Counted from the stretch's first letter, positions 46,131-55,425 are shown. The stretch is 64,000 nt of DNA from Planctomicrobium piriforme (GCF_900113665.1 NZ_FOQD01000003.1:310001-374000); one strand, 5' to 3'. Made by a program: numbers and translations. Notes: generated by a model from the letters alone, not told the origin.

Positions 46131-46525
46131 TGGTGGACACGAACGTCTTTATCCGTTTCGAAAAGGCGAACTCGGCGATTGATCTGTCACCGTGGAGCAC
46201 CTCCGAAAAAGTCTTCATCAGCGTCGTGACGGCTTCGGAACTACTGATCGGAGTCCATCGCGCCATTAACGAAGAACGCAGATTACGCCGTTCGATTTTT
46301 GTCGAAGCTGTGATTTCCGGAGTGGAAATTTTGGACTTCACAATCGGCTGCGCCCGCCGTCACGCCGAGATCTATGCCGACCTCACGAAAAGAGGTGAGA
46401 TGATCGGGGCTCACGATCTGATCATCGCTGCAACCGCCAGCTATTACGATTTGTCGTTCCTCACAGAGAATGTCGACGAATTCTCGCGAGTGCCCGATTT
46501 GAGCGTTATCCCTTTTGCCGTCTGA
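46121..46525 (+). CDS. vapC: VapC-type PIN-domain ribonuclease toxin
   Basis: A 134-residue PIN-domain protein. The acidic active site is intact: Asp6 (MVDTNVFI), Glu40 (VTASELLIG), Asp99 (GAHDLIIAATA) and Asp119 (ENVDEFSRV). VapC toxins cut tRNA or rRNA. The overlap with the DUF104 gene (46121-46130) means translational coupling. The pair is a typical type II toxin-antitoxin module. Confidence 0.95.
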   Translation: MGLMVDTNVFIRFEKANSAIDLSPWSTSEKVFISVVTASELLIGVHRAINEERRLRRSIFVEAVISGVEILDFTIGCARRHAEIYADLTKRGEMIGAHDLIIAATASYYDLSFLTENVDEFSRVPDLSVIPFAV

Positions 46526-46611
46526 GTGATGGCCGACAATCCAATGAACGTTGCCAGGTCCCAGGATTTGAAGCGGATGCGCCACCGGTCAATTCTGCTG
46601 GCGAGCGCCTG

Positions 46612-47622
46612 CTACTTCGCCGTGAAGAACCGATGTTCCGTCGTCTGTCGATACTCTTCCCCCGGACGCAATGCAGTCGACGGGAACTCGATCTGATTTG
46701 GCGAGTCGGGGAAGTGCTGGCATTCCAGGCAGAAGGCTTCGAACTTTTGTCGGCCGGCGCAGTTGTCGGAACCGTCGAAGTGGTTCGCGGTGTAGAGCTG
46801 CACGCCCGGGGCGGTGGTGTAAACGACCATCACGCGGCCGCAGCCCATATCGGCGGCTCTGGCGACCGGACGCAGCGTTCCGTCCCAGCCCCGCACGACG
46901 AAACAGTTATCGTATCCGCCGGCCGTCTGGGCAATGGAATCGCCGATCGCGCGGGGAACGCGGAAATCGAACGGAGTGCCGGCGACTTCCAGAATCGTCC
47001 CCGTCGGCAGCACATCGGCATCGTTCTCCAGACAGGCGTCAGAGAAGAGTTCGAGCTGCTGATTGAGAATGCTCCCCTGACCGGCCAGGTTCCAGTAAGT
47101 GTGATTCGTGAGATTCACCACCGTCGGAGCATCAGTGCGAGCCGTGTAATCCAGCGAGAGGACGTTGTCGGCGATGCGATAAGTCACAGAAACGGTCAGG
47201 TTCCCGGGGTAGCCGTCTTCGCCGTCGGGACTGACGGTCCGGAACGTGACAAAGTTGTCGCCTGTCTCCGCTTCCCAGATGCGATGGGTGAGTCCTTTGA
47301 GACCACCGTGCAGATGATTGGGACCGTTGTTGACTGCGAGAACGCACTCGCGGCCATCGATCCAGAATCGTCCGCGGCCGATCCGGTTGGCGTAGCGACC
47401 GACAGTGGCGCCGAGATACGAAGGGTTCTGAAAATAAACCGACGGTGACTTCGGCGCGGCGACAATATCGGCCGAGACCCCTTCGCGATCCGCACAGACG
47501 AGCGATACGAGCGAAGCGCCGGCGTCGGTCACCTGCACGCGCAGAAAGGAGTTTTCGAGCGTGAACAGCGAGGATTCGGAACCGTCCGCATCGCGTCCCC
47601 AGGCAGATTGTCGCTGAGTCAT
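46612..47622 (-). CDS. galM: Aldose 1-epimerase (galactose mutarotase)
   Basis: A 336-residue beta-sandwich sugar epimerase. It has GATVGRYANRIGRGRF, NNGPNHLHGGLKGLTHRIWE with a His-rich substrate loop, VVNLTNHTYWNLAGQGS (catalytic His), PTGTILEVAGTPFDFRVPR, and FEAFCLECQHFPDSPNQIEF with the catalytic Glu. Interconverts alpha and beta anomers. No signal peptide, cytosolic. It stands 44 bp past the terminator at 47665-47695, so it is a separate transcript from the VWA genes. Confidence 0.95.
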   Translation of the reverse strand: MTQRQSAWGRDADGSESSLFTLENSFLRVQVTDAGASLVSLVCADREGVSADIVAAPKSPSVYFQNPSYLGATVGRYANRIGRGRFWIDGRECVLAVNNGPNHLHGGLKGLTHRIWEAETGDNFVTFRTVSPDGEDGYPGNLTVSVTYRIADNVLSLDYTARTDAPTVVNLTNHTYWNLAGQGSILNQQLELFSDACLENDADVLPTGTILEVAGTPFDFRVPRAIGDSIAQTAGGYDNCFVVRGWDGTLRPVARAADMGCGRVMVVYTTAPGVQLYTANHFDGSDNCAGRQKFEAFCLECQHFPDSPNQIEFPSTALRPGEEYRQTTEHRFFTAK

Positions 47623-47664
47623 ATCGGGCCTTTTCGGCGTTCGCTGTCGGTCAGGCGGGTCTCA

Positions 47665-47695
47665 AAAAAAGTGCGGCCGGATGAATCCGGCCGCT
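47665..47695 (-). terminator. Intrinsic terminator on the minus strand
   Basis: GCGGCCGGATGAATCCGGCCGC (47674-47695) folds as a 10-bp stem with two loop bases, and on the minus strand is followed 2 nt later by seven Ts (47665-47671 as A-run on plus). It ends the minus-strand unit that contains the 79-nt element (47725-47803) and perhaps the VWA gene. Confidence 0.88.
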
Positions 47696-47724
47696 GATTC
47701 TAGGGGGAATCGCATGAAAACATA

Positions 47725-47803
47725 GCGTCCTGGCGGCGTTAAAATTCAGTCCTTCATGCAGATTTGGCGTCCATACTCCGCCACACTTCCCCGGGATCGG
47801 GGC
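47725..47803. repeat. 79-nt dispersed element, copy 2
   Basis: The counterpart of 8648-8726, same length and about 70 of 79 identical positions, GCGTCCTGGCGGCGTTAAAA ... CTTCCCCGGGATCGGGGC. On the minus strand it lies 113 nt downstream of the stop of the upstream VWA gene and just before the terminator at 47665-47695. It could be the body of a small RNA. Confidence 0.8.
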
Positions 47804-47915
47804 AAGAACAATTTTCGAAAACCGATACGTCGGCTGTCTGCCCCAATTCTCCTGATTCAGGAATGCACCAGAGATTCGGAACCCGTCATCCGCATCACGC
47901 GCCTCACCGGAAAAA

Positions 47916-49808
47916 TCAGAACTTGGGGACATCTTTGCCCTCATATTCCCGTGGATCACGATAACGTTCGCGCAATTCCAGGCCGAATCCGTTTCCTTTT
48001 TCCAGGCGTGCCACGCGTTCCCAGGGGGTGCCGGGATTGGTCTTGATGACCTGATCGAGCAGCTTGATGGCGAGCGTTTTCTGTGCCTCAAGTTCCTTCA
48101 TATCGACTTTCGTCGCCCGGACCTGCTCAGGCGTGGGTTCGAGAAGTTTCTGGGTGTAGGAGAAGTACCACTCATTGGACTTGGAATCCTTGACCTGCGG
48201 TTTGTCTTTGGCGTGCTGATCCATGATCAGCAGATATTGAAACTCGCGCACACGGAAGGCCAGCAACTGGGCATAGGCCAAGTCGTAGGCGGCCCTCCAG
48301 CGCGGTTCGTTTTCCTTCTCCCGCAGTTTTTCGATCTGCTCCATCCGCTTGATCGCTTCGTTGACTTTCGTCAGATCCCGCAGGCAGCGGCCGAAGTACA
48401 GATCCCGATCTTTCTGAAACTCGATCGGGTCGAGCGGGAACCGTTCGACCTTCAGATTCATCTGATTGTCTTGCGCGGGATCGAGAGCGTTAATCACCTG
48501 CCAGATCCCGGAGCGGAATTCGCTTTTGTTGCGAGCCTGCTCGTAATCGCGACGACCTAGCAATTGCGGTTCATACTCTTTCATCGCCAGGTCGTCGAAC
48601 TTGCGACTATCACGGGCTCCCGCCCCGATCAGGCTGGCCTCCTGGCCTCCCAGCAAAAAGAAAATTCCGCCCGATTGTTTGGCGAGTCGCACCTGTCCGT
48701 ATGATCCAAACCCGCTGGAATGCGAGTCCCACCGGCCGTGCAGGCCATCGAACTGAAGACATTCCGGGAATGGTGTTTCCGGGCCGCGATGCACGCGGAT
48801 GTGGTGCCTGACCGAGGTTTTTGGATCAACCCAGAGAATGTGGGCATTCGGCGAACCGAAGATGGCTTCCCGTCCCATGAAGTACACGGGGACTTTGAAT
48901 TTATCGGTCTTGGTGATCACTTCTTCCAGTTGATTATCGTCGTCCCCGGTTTCGTCCGTGACGACGAAGAGCGCCAATTTGCGGTTTGAACGAGCCGCCA
49001 GGGGCGCAAACTCATCAATGGCCTTGGAGATTGCGAAATAGGTTTTCTCTTCGCCGCTGTCGTCGTTGGGAATGGAAGCAATGGCTTTCCGGATGGCCTC
49101 AAGATCGCTGGTCGGGGCGGGGAGCAGATTCTTTTTCTCCGACCCCAGACTGCAGATCATGGTTTCCAGCGGAGAGAACTTCATGTTTCTGGTCTTGGCC
49201 TCATCCGAGGCGATCTTCAGTTCCTTGTAGATCTTCTCGACGTTCTCGGAGATTTCCTTACGGTCGTCCGCCAGACTGGCGGAAGCGTCAAACAGCCAGA
49301 CTGCAATGATCGGCTCCTTGCGCATCATGCGCAAGATTTCCTTAGTGACGACGCCCATGGCCGCGCCATAGCCCTCCACGCGCGATCCGGCTTCCCCCTT
49401 GACCTGACCTTCGCCGAGATCGAGGTTCATTTCGCCGACGCCGGGAATCGAGATGTCGCCGATCGAGACCACGCGCAAGTCGCTGGCCCCCTTCATGATT
49501 TCAGACTCACCGATTTTCGCCTGGGCCATCGTCGCGGTACCGCTGCCCGCCATACCACCGATGCCTGTGCTGACCATGCCGCCAGACTGCATCGACAGGT
49601 TTTCGGAGACTCGGGTGTCGAGGTTCAGATCCTGGTCGAACTCCTGCTGGTTCCGCTCATCGGCCAGCACGGTTTCGACCACGACGTTGTCGGGAGAAAT
49701 GATGTGCGCGGTGAATTTGTAGAAAGAAAACGCCAGCAGCGCCAGTCCGTGAACGGCGGCGGAGATCACCATCGCCGATGCGTTACCGCCTCGCAGGTAT
49801 GCCCACAT
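47916..49808 (-). CDS. Membrane-anchored VWA-domain protein (paralogue 1)
   Basis: A 630-residue protein starting at ATG 49808 (TTG 49817 possible). One N-terminal membrane helix (AMVISAAVHGLALLAFSF), a Met/Gly-rich linker, and a von Willebrand factor A domain with the MIDAS triplet DASAS in AVWLFDASASLADDRKEI; later KLALFVVTDETGDDDNQLEE and EAIFGSPNAHILWV. The C-terminal 180 residues are helical (RWRAAYDLAYAQLLAFRVRE, LLDQVIKTNPGTPWERVARL). It is a tandem relative of the next gene. A role as a surface or periplasmic assembly scaffold is inferred only. Confidence 0.85.
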   Translation of the reverse strand: MWAYLRGGNASAMVISAAVHGLALLAFSFYKFTAHIISPDNVVVETVLADERNQQEFDQDLNLDTRVSENLSMQSGGMVSTGIGGMAGSGTATMAQAKIGESEIMKGASDLRVVSIGDISIPGVGEMNLDLGEGQVKGEAGSRVEGYGAAMGVVTKEILRMMRKEPIIAVWLFDASASLADDRKEISENVEKIYKELKIASDEAKTRNMKFSPLETMICSLGSEKKNLLPAPTSDLEAIRKAIASIPNDDSGEEKTYFAISKAIDEFAPLAARSNRKLALFVVTDETGDDDNQLEEVITKTDKFKVPVYFMGREAIFGSPNAHILWVDPKTSVRHHIRVHRGPETPFPECLQFDGLHGRWDSHSSGFGSYGQVRLAKQSGGIFFLLGGQEASLIGAGARDSRKFDDLAMKEYEPQLLGRRDYEQARNKSEFRSGIWQVINALDPAQDNQMNLKVERFPLDPIEFQKDRDLYFGRCLRDLTKVNEAIKRMEQIEKLREKENEPRWRAAYDLAYAQLLAFRVREFQYLLIMDQHAKDKPQVKDSKSNEWYFSYTQKLLEPTPEQVRATKVDMKELEAQKTLAIKLLDQVIKTNPGTPWERVARLEKGNGFGLELRERYRDPREYEGKDVPKF

Positions 49809-49932
49809 GAAGATCAACCTGAACTAGTAGAACGAAAGAATCGAACCGTGATGAATTCATACCGCAGCCCGCCTCGAATGAGAAATGACTGCTGACAGCA
49901 ATCATTTCGTGTCGACTGCGTGCTGAAAAGGG

Positions 49933-51834
49933 CTAAAGCTTCGGAACATTCTGACGCTGCGTGTTCCGCTTCTTGGCCGCTTCCTTTTTGCGTTCGTCGT
50001 CGGCGAGCAGCAGCCTGGCGACTTCCTCGTCTGAGCCCTTGAGTTGGTTCGTACCAGGGATGGGCTGGCTGAACTCTTCCCAGCCCCAGCCCAGCGGGGT
50101 ACTCAACTCGCGTTCGGCCATCAACGCCCACGGCGTGCCGGGGTGTTCATCGATGACCCGTTTTAGGTAAGTCCGGGCCATTTCCGCGGCCTTACGCATA
50201 TCCGGGCCGCTTTCGATCTTGTCAGAGGAAACCATCCGCCACATGTTGTCTTTGTCGTTGGCAAACGACTTCGGCGAGACCTTCATCGCCGCGAGCATCT
50301 GGTTGTAGCCGAAGTAACGCACCTGCATGGCGAGGATACGGCCCATCGCCAGATCGAACGAGGCGCGCCAACGGTCTTCTTTCAGGGAATCACGCGATGT
50401 TTCGCCCGCCTTGAGGGCGTCGTACATCCGCTTGAGAGCGAACACCGCTTCCGCCGGTTCCTTTTGGGCTTCGGTCAGATCGGTGCGCAGGATGTTGTCG
50501 TTATAAGCCCGGAACTCGACCTTGGGGGTCGGTAACGAGTCCTGATAGGTGATCCCGGCGACCGTCACCAGTGACGCCTTGGCGGCGTTCTTGGCAATCT
50601 CCTGTTCCTGGACCCGGATGGGGCGATAGTCTGGGGCGTACCGCCGCATCACGGCGCGATCGAACGCGTAGCCGCGACTTTCCTCAGTGATCAGGTACAG
50701 CCCGCCGGTCTCTGCACAGAGCCGGGTGAGAGCATACGGACCGTAGCTCGACGACATCTGATTGAGCTTCCAGTCAGGCCGGCTGCCGACGAAGGGCAAC
50801 TGCAGACCATCAGGGAAGGCGGATTCGGGCCCTTGATCGACGGGAATGTCTTCTTCATAGCCGTTTTCGCCGACCCAGTGGACATACCCCTTCTGGCGGC
50901 CAAAGATCGCGGCATTGCCGATCGTATAGACCTTGGTCTGCGACCGTTTCGCGTTGGTAATCACGTCTTCCAGGTACTGCTCGGCATCGTCGCCCCGTTC
51001 ATCGGTGACGATGAAGATCATCCGGTTCCACGGCCCGGAAGCACGTTGCCAGTTCCGATACTTGTCGAGTACCTGCTTCAACGCGGCGAAGACATATTCG
51101 TGACCGCTGTCGTCCTTTTTGATTTTCTTGCGGACAATTTCGCTCAGTGCGGCGACGTCTTGTATCGGCTCGGGGGTGAGGATCTCGGTTTTGTCGCCAT
51201 AGCTGACGATCATCGAGTGCAGACCCTCGGTGGTCCCCTGCGAATTGAGCTGCTTATAGATGTTGTCAAAACGTTCGGCGATTGCTTCGCGTCGTTTATC
51301 GAGCGAGCCTGAGGCATCCATCACCCAGATCACCAGCGTTTTGCGTTCCTTCAGCGATTGGCGGATCTCAAAGGCAACACGATCCATCGCTCCTTCCACG
51401 CCGCCGACGCCCCCCATGGCATTGTCAGTATTCCCTTTGATGGAAACCGTCGCACCGACATCACCGTCGACTCGGGGAATTGAAGCTTCAGAAAGCTGAG
51501 CCATCTGCGGATTGAGAATCTCTTCGAGCTTGTCCTGCACCGATTCATCATTGCCGCCAACCGCGGTCGCAGCGCTGACGCTAGGGGGAAGGGCACTGCC
51601 GGTCCCGCCATTGCCTACCTGATCTTCGGTAATGTTCTCGGCGAAGTTAACCCGCTCATCCTGCGTGAGATCCTGCAGGTCGCTGACGATCGTATTGATG
51701 CCTTCGGTGCCGCGGACGCTTTCGAAGACGATGAAGTTGAGGGCCGCCAGAATCGAGAGATTCATGCCCAGGCTGATGCCCCAGGCCGGCAGGTCTTTGG
51801 TCCAGGCCGGCAACTCTTTCAAGGTCTTTGACAT
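49933..51834 (-). CDS. Membrane-anchored VWA-domain protein (paralogue 2)
   Basis: A 633-residue protein. ATG 51834 has AGGGA upstream; the TTG/ATG at 51861/51858 are less likely. Same architecture as the gene at 47916-49808: a membrane helix (GISLGMNLSILAALNFIVF), VWA with MIDAS triplet DASGS in VIWVMDASGSLDKRREAIAE, MIFIVTDERGDDAEQYLEDV, NAAIFGRQKGYVHWVGENG, and a helical C-terminus RWRASFDLAMGRILAMQVRY with HPGTPWALMAERELSTPLGW. The pair arose by duplication and is transcribed together on the minus strand, this one first. Specific role unknown. Confidence 0.87.
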   Translation of the reverse strand: MSKTLKELPAWTKDLPAWGISLGMNLSILAALNFIVFESVRGTEGINTIVSDLQDLTQDERVNFAENITEDQVGNGGTGSALPPSVSAATAVGGNDESVQDKLEEILNPQMAQLSEASIPRVDGDVGATVSIKGNTDNAMGGVGGVEGAMDRVAFEIRQSLKERKTLVIWVMDASGSLDKRREAIAERFDNIYKQLNSQGTTEGLHSMIVSYGDKTEILTPEPIQDVAALSEIVRKKIKKDDSGHEYVFAALKQVLDKYRNWQRASGPWNRMIFIVTDERGDDAEQYLEDVITNAKRSQTKVYTIGNAAIFGRQKGYVHWVGENGYEEDIPVDQGPESAFPDGLQLPFVGSRPDWKLNQMSSSYGPYALTRLCAETGGLYLITEESRGYAFDRAVMRRYAPDYRPIRVQEQEIAKNAAKASLVTVAGITYQDSLPTPKVEFRAYNDNILRTDLTEAQKEPAEAVFALKRMYDALKAGETSRDSLKEDRWRASFDLAMGRILAMQVRYFGYNQMLAAMKVSPKSFANDKDNMWRMVSSDKIESGPDMRKAAEMARTYLKRVIDEHPGTPWALMAERELSTPLGWGWEEFSQPIPGTNQLKGSDEEVARLLLADDERKKEAAKKRNTQRQNVPKL

Positions 51835-52290
51835 CCCCGGTTCCCTTTTGGCCAACATCAATCTGAACGCAGGCCAGCGACGAATCGCTCTTCTACGTCA
51901 TTTGCCCGAACTACCCGATTTGGAGACGCCATTTGATCGGCGTGCCGACCGGCGTATCAAGCGTGCTGATTTGCGACAAACGAAAGCGGCAAAAGGCCTT
52001 CTGTTTGAGTCTCCCTATATTACGAAGACTCATCAGCCATTTCAAATGCCATCCTGCCGCTCTCCTCAATTCCATCTCAATCAAACCTCGCGAAACCGGA
52101 TTTCGTTCGCCGCCACCCGGGCAGAAAGTCGGGTTGAGGACGGAAAGTTCCAGAAACGAGTCCCCATTCGAGGCGGCTAGCGTTGAATCGGGTGACGAAC
52201 CTGATAAAGTTTCCCGCTTGAACTCCAAGCGGAATTAATGAGCAGGTGGCAACCCGGTTGCGGTTCGCCAGGCGAGGGAGCCTTAGAGAC
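51835..52290. promoter_or_regulatory. rpsO leader region with hairpin
   Basis: A 456-bp divergent space between the VWA gene and rpsO. In the rpsO leader CCGCTTG (52214-52220) pairs with CAAGCGG (52226-52232) across a 5-nt loop, and a possible TTGAAT box at 52183-52188 with a TAAAGT -10-like box at 52205-52210 lies just before. Ribosomal S15 is known to autoregulate through 5' leader RNA structures, so the hairpin is a candidate; unproven. Confidence 0.4.
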
Positions 52291-52560
52291 ATGTCGGTTA
52301 CAAAAGAACGTAAAACGCGGCTCATCAGTGACTTTCGTCAATCCACAGAAGACACGGGTTCGCCCGCTGTGCAGATTGCCGTCCTCACGGAACGGATCAA
52401 TTCACTGACCGATCACCTGAGAAGTCACATGAAAGACCATGCCGGTCGTCGTGGATTGCTGATGATGGTGAGCCGTCGCCGTCGTCTGCTGGACTATGTG
52501 AAGAGCGAAGATCCGTCTCTTTACGTCGATCTTCTCAAGCGATTGGGAATTCGTAAGTAG
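52291..52560 (+). CDS. rpsO: 30S ribosomal protein S15
   Basis: An 89-residue protein, the usual S15 length. It starts at ATG 52291 with GGGAG upstream. Motifs include RLISDFRQSTEDTGSPAVQI (the rRNA-binding helix pair) and RINSLTDHLRSHMKDHAGRR GLLMMVSRRRRLLDYVK (gap added only to break the string). It binds 16S rRNA early in small-subunit assembly. The classic rpsO-pnp neighbourhood is preserved. Confidence 0.98.
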   Translation: MSVTKERKTRLISDFRQSTEDTGSPAVQIAVLTERINSLTDHLRSHMKDHAGRRGLLMMVSRRRRLLDYVKSEDPSLYVDLLKRLGIRK

Positions 52561-52631
52561 ACGGCAGGCATCGCCTTCCCGCGAAGGCATGGCTGCATCT
52601 GGCGCTGTGTCTCTACGGAAGAACTTGTGAT

Positions 52632-52668
52632 GGCCCTGTCGTCCCCCCCGGGATGTCAGGGCCTGTCT
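52632..52668 (+). terminator. Likely terminator of rpsO
   Basis: GGCCCTG (52632-52638) pairs with CAGGGCC (52657-52663) across a C/G-rich loop; T-rich TGTCTGTTTT follows. It would end the rpsO transcript, leaving a separate or readthrough pnp message. Confidence 0.65.
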
Positions 52669-52801
52669 GTTTTGGGCGGTTGAAAATTCCGCCTTTGCTG
52701 ATCGAAAGCTGAAAGCGAGGGCGGCAGTTCATCAAAACTGGCGGCCAGAGGATTCACCAGCGATTGTCGCTGGAAATGTTGTGAGTGCTGGTCTTCGTCG
52801 G

Positions 52802-52868
52802 CCGGCAGTTTGAAGAAAGGCCGGATGGTTCCGGCAGTTTGAAGAATCGCCGGATGGTTCCGGCAGTT
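52802..52868. repeat. 29-nt tandem repeat (two copies plus part)
   Basis: Unit 1 (52802-52830, CCGGCAGTTTGAAGAAAGGC then CGGATGGTT) and unit 2 (52831-52859) are identical but for two bases; a third begins at 52860 (CCGGCAGTT). They are directly contiguous, so this is not a CRISPR array. They lie between rpsO and pnp, just before a CCGGAGC/GCTCCGG hairpin (52876-52892). Confidence 0.85.
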
Positions 52869-53152
52869 GATTGGACCGGAGCTGTGCTCCGGAGGCGAGC
52901 CGAATCGTTGGCTTTTTCGGCTCTGCGGTGCAAACGTTTCAAATCCCCGCACTCTGCCAGACATGCAGAAGGCAAGGATTTTGAGAACGTGATGAGCACT
53001 GGCGGCGGTCGGAATGAACCGGCCACGCAAGTGTGCTCTTCATCCATCGCGACGGGCCCGGTGCTGTTTCCCGGATGGTCGCGGATCGGACTCCGTAATT
53101 CAGTCAGTCGTTCAAAGCTTGTTGTGTGGTTGTTGCAGGTAGGAAATTATCA

Positions 53153-55297
53153 GTGAAAATTCAAGTTTCTCGAGAGATTGCAGGACGGACATTAACTCTG
53201 ACGACGGGTCAGATTGCGAAACAGGCCAGCGGGGCTGTGATTCTTCAGTACGGGGAAACGACGGTTTTCGTCGCATCCCAAACCGGTCCCGCCCGACCCG
53301 GCCAGGACTTCTTCCCGCTCACCTGTGACTACCGCGAACGGTACGCAGCGGCCGGCAAGTTTCCAGGCGGCTTCCTGAAGCGGGAATCACGCCCGTCGAC
53401 TCGCGAAATTCTGACGTCTCGTTTGACCGACCGCCCGATTCGTCCGCTCTTCCCGGAAGGTTACATCGACGAACTGCAGATTCAGGCCAACGTGCTGTCC
53501 TACGACGGCGAAAACGACCCGGACGTGCTGTCGATCAATGCTGCGAGCGCTTCCCTGTGCATCTCTCCGGTTCCGTTCAACGGGCCGATCGGCGCCGTTC
53601 GTGTCGGACTGGTCGACGGCGAATTCATCCTCATGCCGACCATCGAACAGATCAAGGTGAGCTCTCTCGACCTGATCGTCGCCGGCACGAAGGAATCGAT
53701 CCTGATGATCGAAGGCTTCGGCGACCAGATTCCTGAAGACCAGATGGTCGACGCCCTGATGTTCGGCCACCGTGCCGTCGTCGAGCTGTGCGACCTGCAG
53801 GAAGAACTGCGATCGAAGGCCGGCGTCACTCCGTTCAAGTTTGTCGCTCCTCCGGTGAACCCGTTCCTGGCAATCGTCCGCGAAGAAGCGGCCGAAAAGA
53901 TTCGCGCTTCACGACAGAACATCAAGAAGTCAGAACGCTCGTCAGCCACCGCTGCCGTGCGTGACGAACTGATGGCCAAGTACTTCCCGGCCGGCAAAGA
54001 CGTCCTCGAAGACGGCCGCAGCAAGGCCCAGTTGAAGGAAGCGTTCCACTCGGTCGATAACCAGGTCTGCCGCGAACTGACGCTGTCCGGTCATCGCCTC
54101 GACGGACGCTCGTTCAACGACCTGCGTCAGATCGAGTGCATGGTCGACGTCATTCCCCGCGTCCACGGTTCGGCCCTGTTCACCCGCGGCGAAACCCAGT
54201 CGCTGGCAACCGTCGTGCTCGGCAGCGTTCGCGACGCCCAGAAGGTCGACAGCATCATCGAAGAATCGGCCGAGTCGTTCTACCTGCACTACAACTTCCC
54301 CTCGTACTCGGTCGGCGAAGTCCGCCCGATTCGTGGACCGGGCCGCCGCGAAATCGGACACGGGGCTCTGGCCCAGCGTTCGGTCGAACGGGTCATGCCG
54401 AAGAAGGAAGATTTCCCCTATACGGTACGCGTGATCTCTGACATCACCGAGTCGAACGGCAGCAGCTCGATGGCATCTGTGTGCAGCGCCACGCTGTCGC
54501 TGATGGCCGCAGGCGTGCCCATCACTCAGCCGGTCGCCGGGATTTCGATCGGCCTGGTGAAGGAAGGGGACAAGTACGCCACCCTGACCGACATCATTGG
54601 CGACGAAGATCACTTCGGCGACATGGACTTCAAGGTGGCCGGATCTCAGAAGGGGATCACCGGGATTCAGCTCGACCTGAAGAACGACGGCATCAACGAA
54701 GAAATCATCCGCAAAACTCTCGATCAGGCCCGCACGGCCCGTCGCGAACTGCTGCGGACGATGCTCACGACGATCCGCCGTCCCCGTCCGGAACTCCCGG
54801 AATCGGCCCCGCGTATTGTCAGCATCAAGATCGACCCGGAGAAAATCGGCATGGTCATCGGCCCCAGCGGCAAGATGATCCGCGCGATTCAGGAAGAGTC
54901 GGGCACGCAGGTCGACATCGTCGACGACGGCACCGTGACGATCGCCGGCCCGAACAAGGAAGCTTGCTCGATGGCTCTGGCACGTATCGAAGCGATGACC
55001 GAAGAAATCAAGGTCGGTCGCGTCTACACCGGCAAGGTGAACTCGATCAAGGACTTCGGTGCGTTCGTCGAAATCGCTCCAGGAAAAGACGGCCTGCTGC
55101 ACATCAGCGAGCTGTCGGACGGTTACGTCAAGTCGGTCACTGACGTCGTGAAAATCGGCGACATGATCGAAGTGAAGGTGATTGCCGTCGACGATCAGAA
55201 CCGCGTGAAACTCTCGCGGAAGGCTCTGTTGGCCGCCAAGGCACCCGCTCCGGCTGAAGACGTCGATGACGATGACGACGAAGATGCCGAAGAGTAA
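53153..55297 (+). CDS. pnp: Polynucleotide phosphorylase
   Basis: A 714-residue 3'-5' exoribonuclease. GTG 53153 is preceded by AGGA 9 nt upstream. Domains: RNase PH-like 1 (about 5-215), linking helical part (about 240-320), RNase PH-like 2 with the catalytic region, KH (about 560-615, KIGMVIGPSGKMIRAIQEES) and S1 (about 620-690, KVNSIKDFGAFVEIAPGKDG). The acidic tail DVDDDDDEDAEE is an extension. It degrades mRNA by phosphorolysis in the cytosol. A very strong terminator follows. Confidence 0.98.
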   Translation: MKIQVSREIAGRTLTLTTGQIAKQASGAVILQYGETTVFVASQTGPARPGQDFFPLTCDYRERYAAAGKFPGGFLKRESRPSTREILTSRLTDRPIRPLFPEGYIDELQIQANVLSYDGENDPDVLSINAASASLCISPVPFNGPIGAVRVGLVDGEFILMPTIEQIKVSSLDLIVAGTKESILMIEGFGDQIPEDQMVDALMFGHRAVVELCDLQEELRSKAGVTPFKFVAPPVNPFLAIVREEAAEKIRASRQNIKKSERSSATAAVRDELMAKYFPAGKDVLEDGRSKAQLKEAFHSVDNQVCRELTLSGHRLDGRSFNDLRQIECMVDVIPRVHGSALFTRGETQSLATVVLGSVRDAQKVDSIIEESAESFYLHYNFPSYSVGEVRPIRGPGRREIGHGALAQRSVERVMPKKEDFPYTVRVISDITESNGSSSMASVCSATLSLMAAGVPITQPVAGISIGLVKEGDKYATLTDIIGDEDHFGDMDFKVAGSQKGITGIQLDLKNDGINEEIIRKTLDQARTARRELLRTMLTTIRRPRPELPESAPRIVSIKIDPEKIGMVIGPSGKMIRAIQEESGTQVDIVDDGTVTIAGPNKEACSMALARIEAMTEEIKVGRVYTGKVNSIKDFGAFVEIAPGKDGLLHISELSDGYVKSVTDVVKIGDMIEVKVIAVDDQNRVKLSRKALLAAKAPAPAEDVDDDDDEDAEE

Positions 55298-55316
55298 ATC
55301 TTCGCAGGCAGTACCA

Positions 55317-55347
55317 GGCCGGGGTCACTAGACCCCGGCCTTTTTTT
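55317..55347 (+). terminator. Intrinsic terminator of pnp
   Basis: A perfect 10-bp stem GGCCGGGGTC (55317-55326) / GACCCCGGCC (55331-55340) around ACTA, followed by TTTTTTT. Confidence 0.97.
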
Positions 55348-55425
55348 GTGTTTTGGCCGCAGCGCCTTCGCCGACATTCCAGCCGCCGGATACACTGATC
55401 ACTTCAGTTCATCACCTTCTGCATT

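Larger units (their letters stand above)
52561..53152. other. rpsO-pnp intergenic region
   Basis: 592 bp carrying the rpsO terminator, the 29-nt tandem repeat, the CCGGAGC hairpin and the pnp leader. In many bacteria this region contains an RNase III site by which polynucleotide phosphorylase controls its own message; the hairpin is a candidate. No small gene convincingly occupies it. Confidence 0.5.

Noticed and set aside
52802..52868. CRISPR array in the rpsO-pnp gap
   Set aside because: The 29-nt units abut each other without spacers, only two full units exist and no cas genes are near.
53942..55102. Long open frame (386 codons) on the minus strand inside pnp
   Set aside because: It lies wholly opposite the conserved pnp coding sequence; its residues are Arg/Asp/His-rich and lack any motif. 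A codon-bias shadow.
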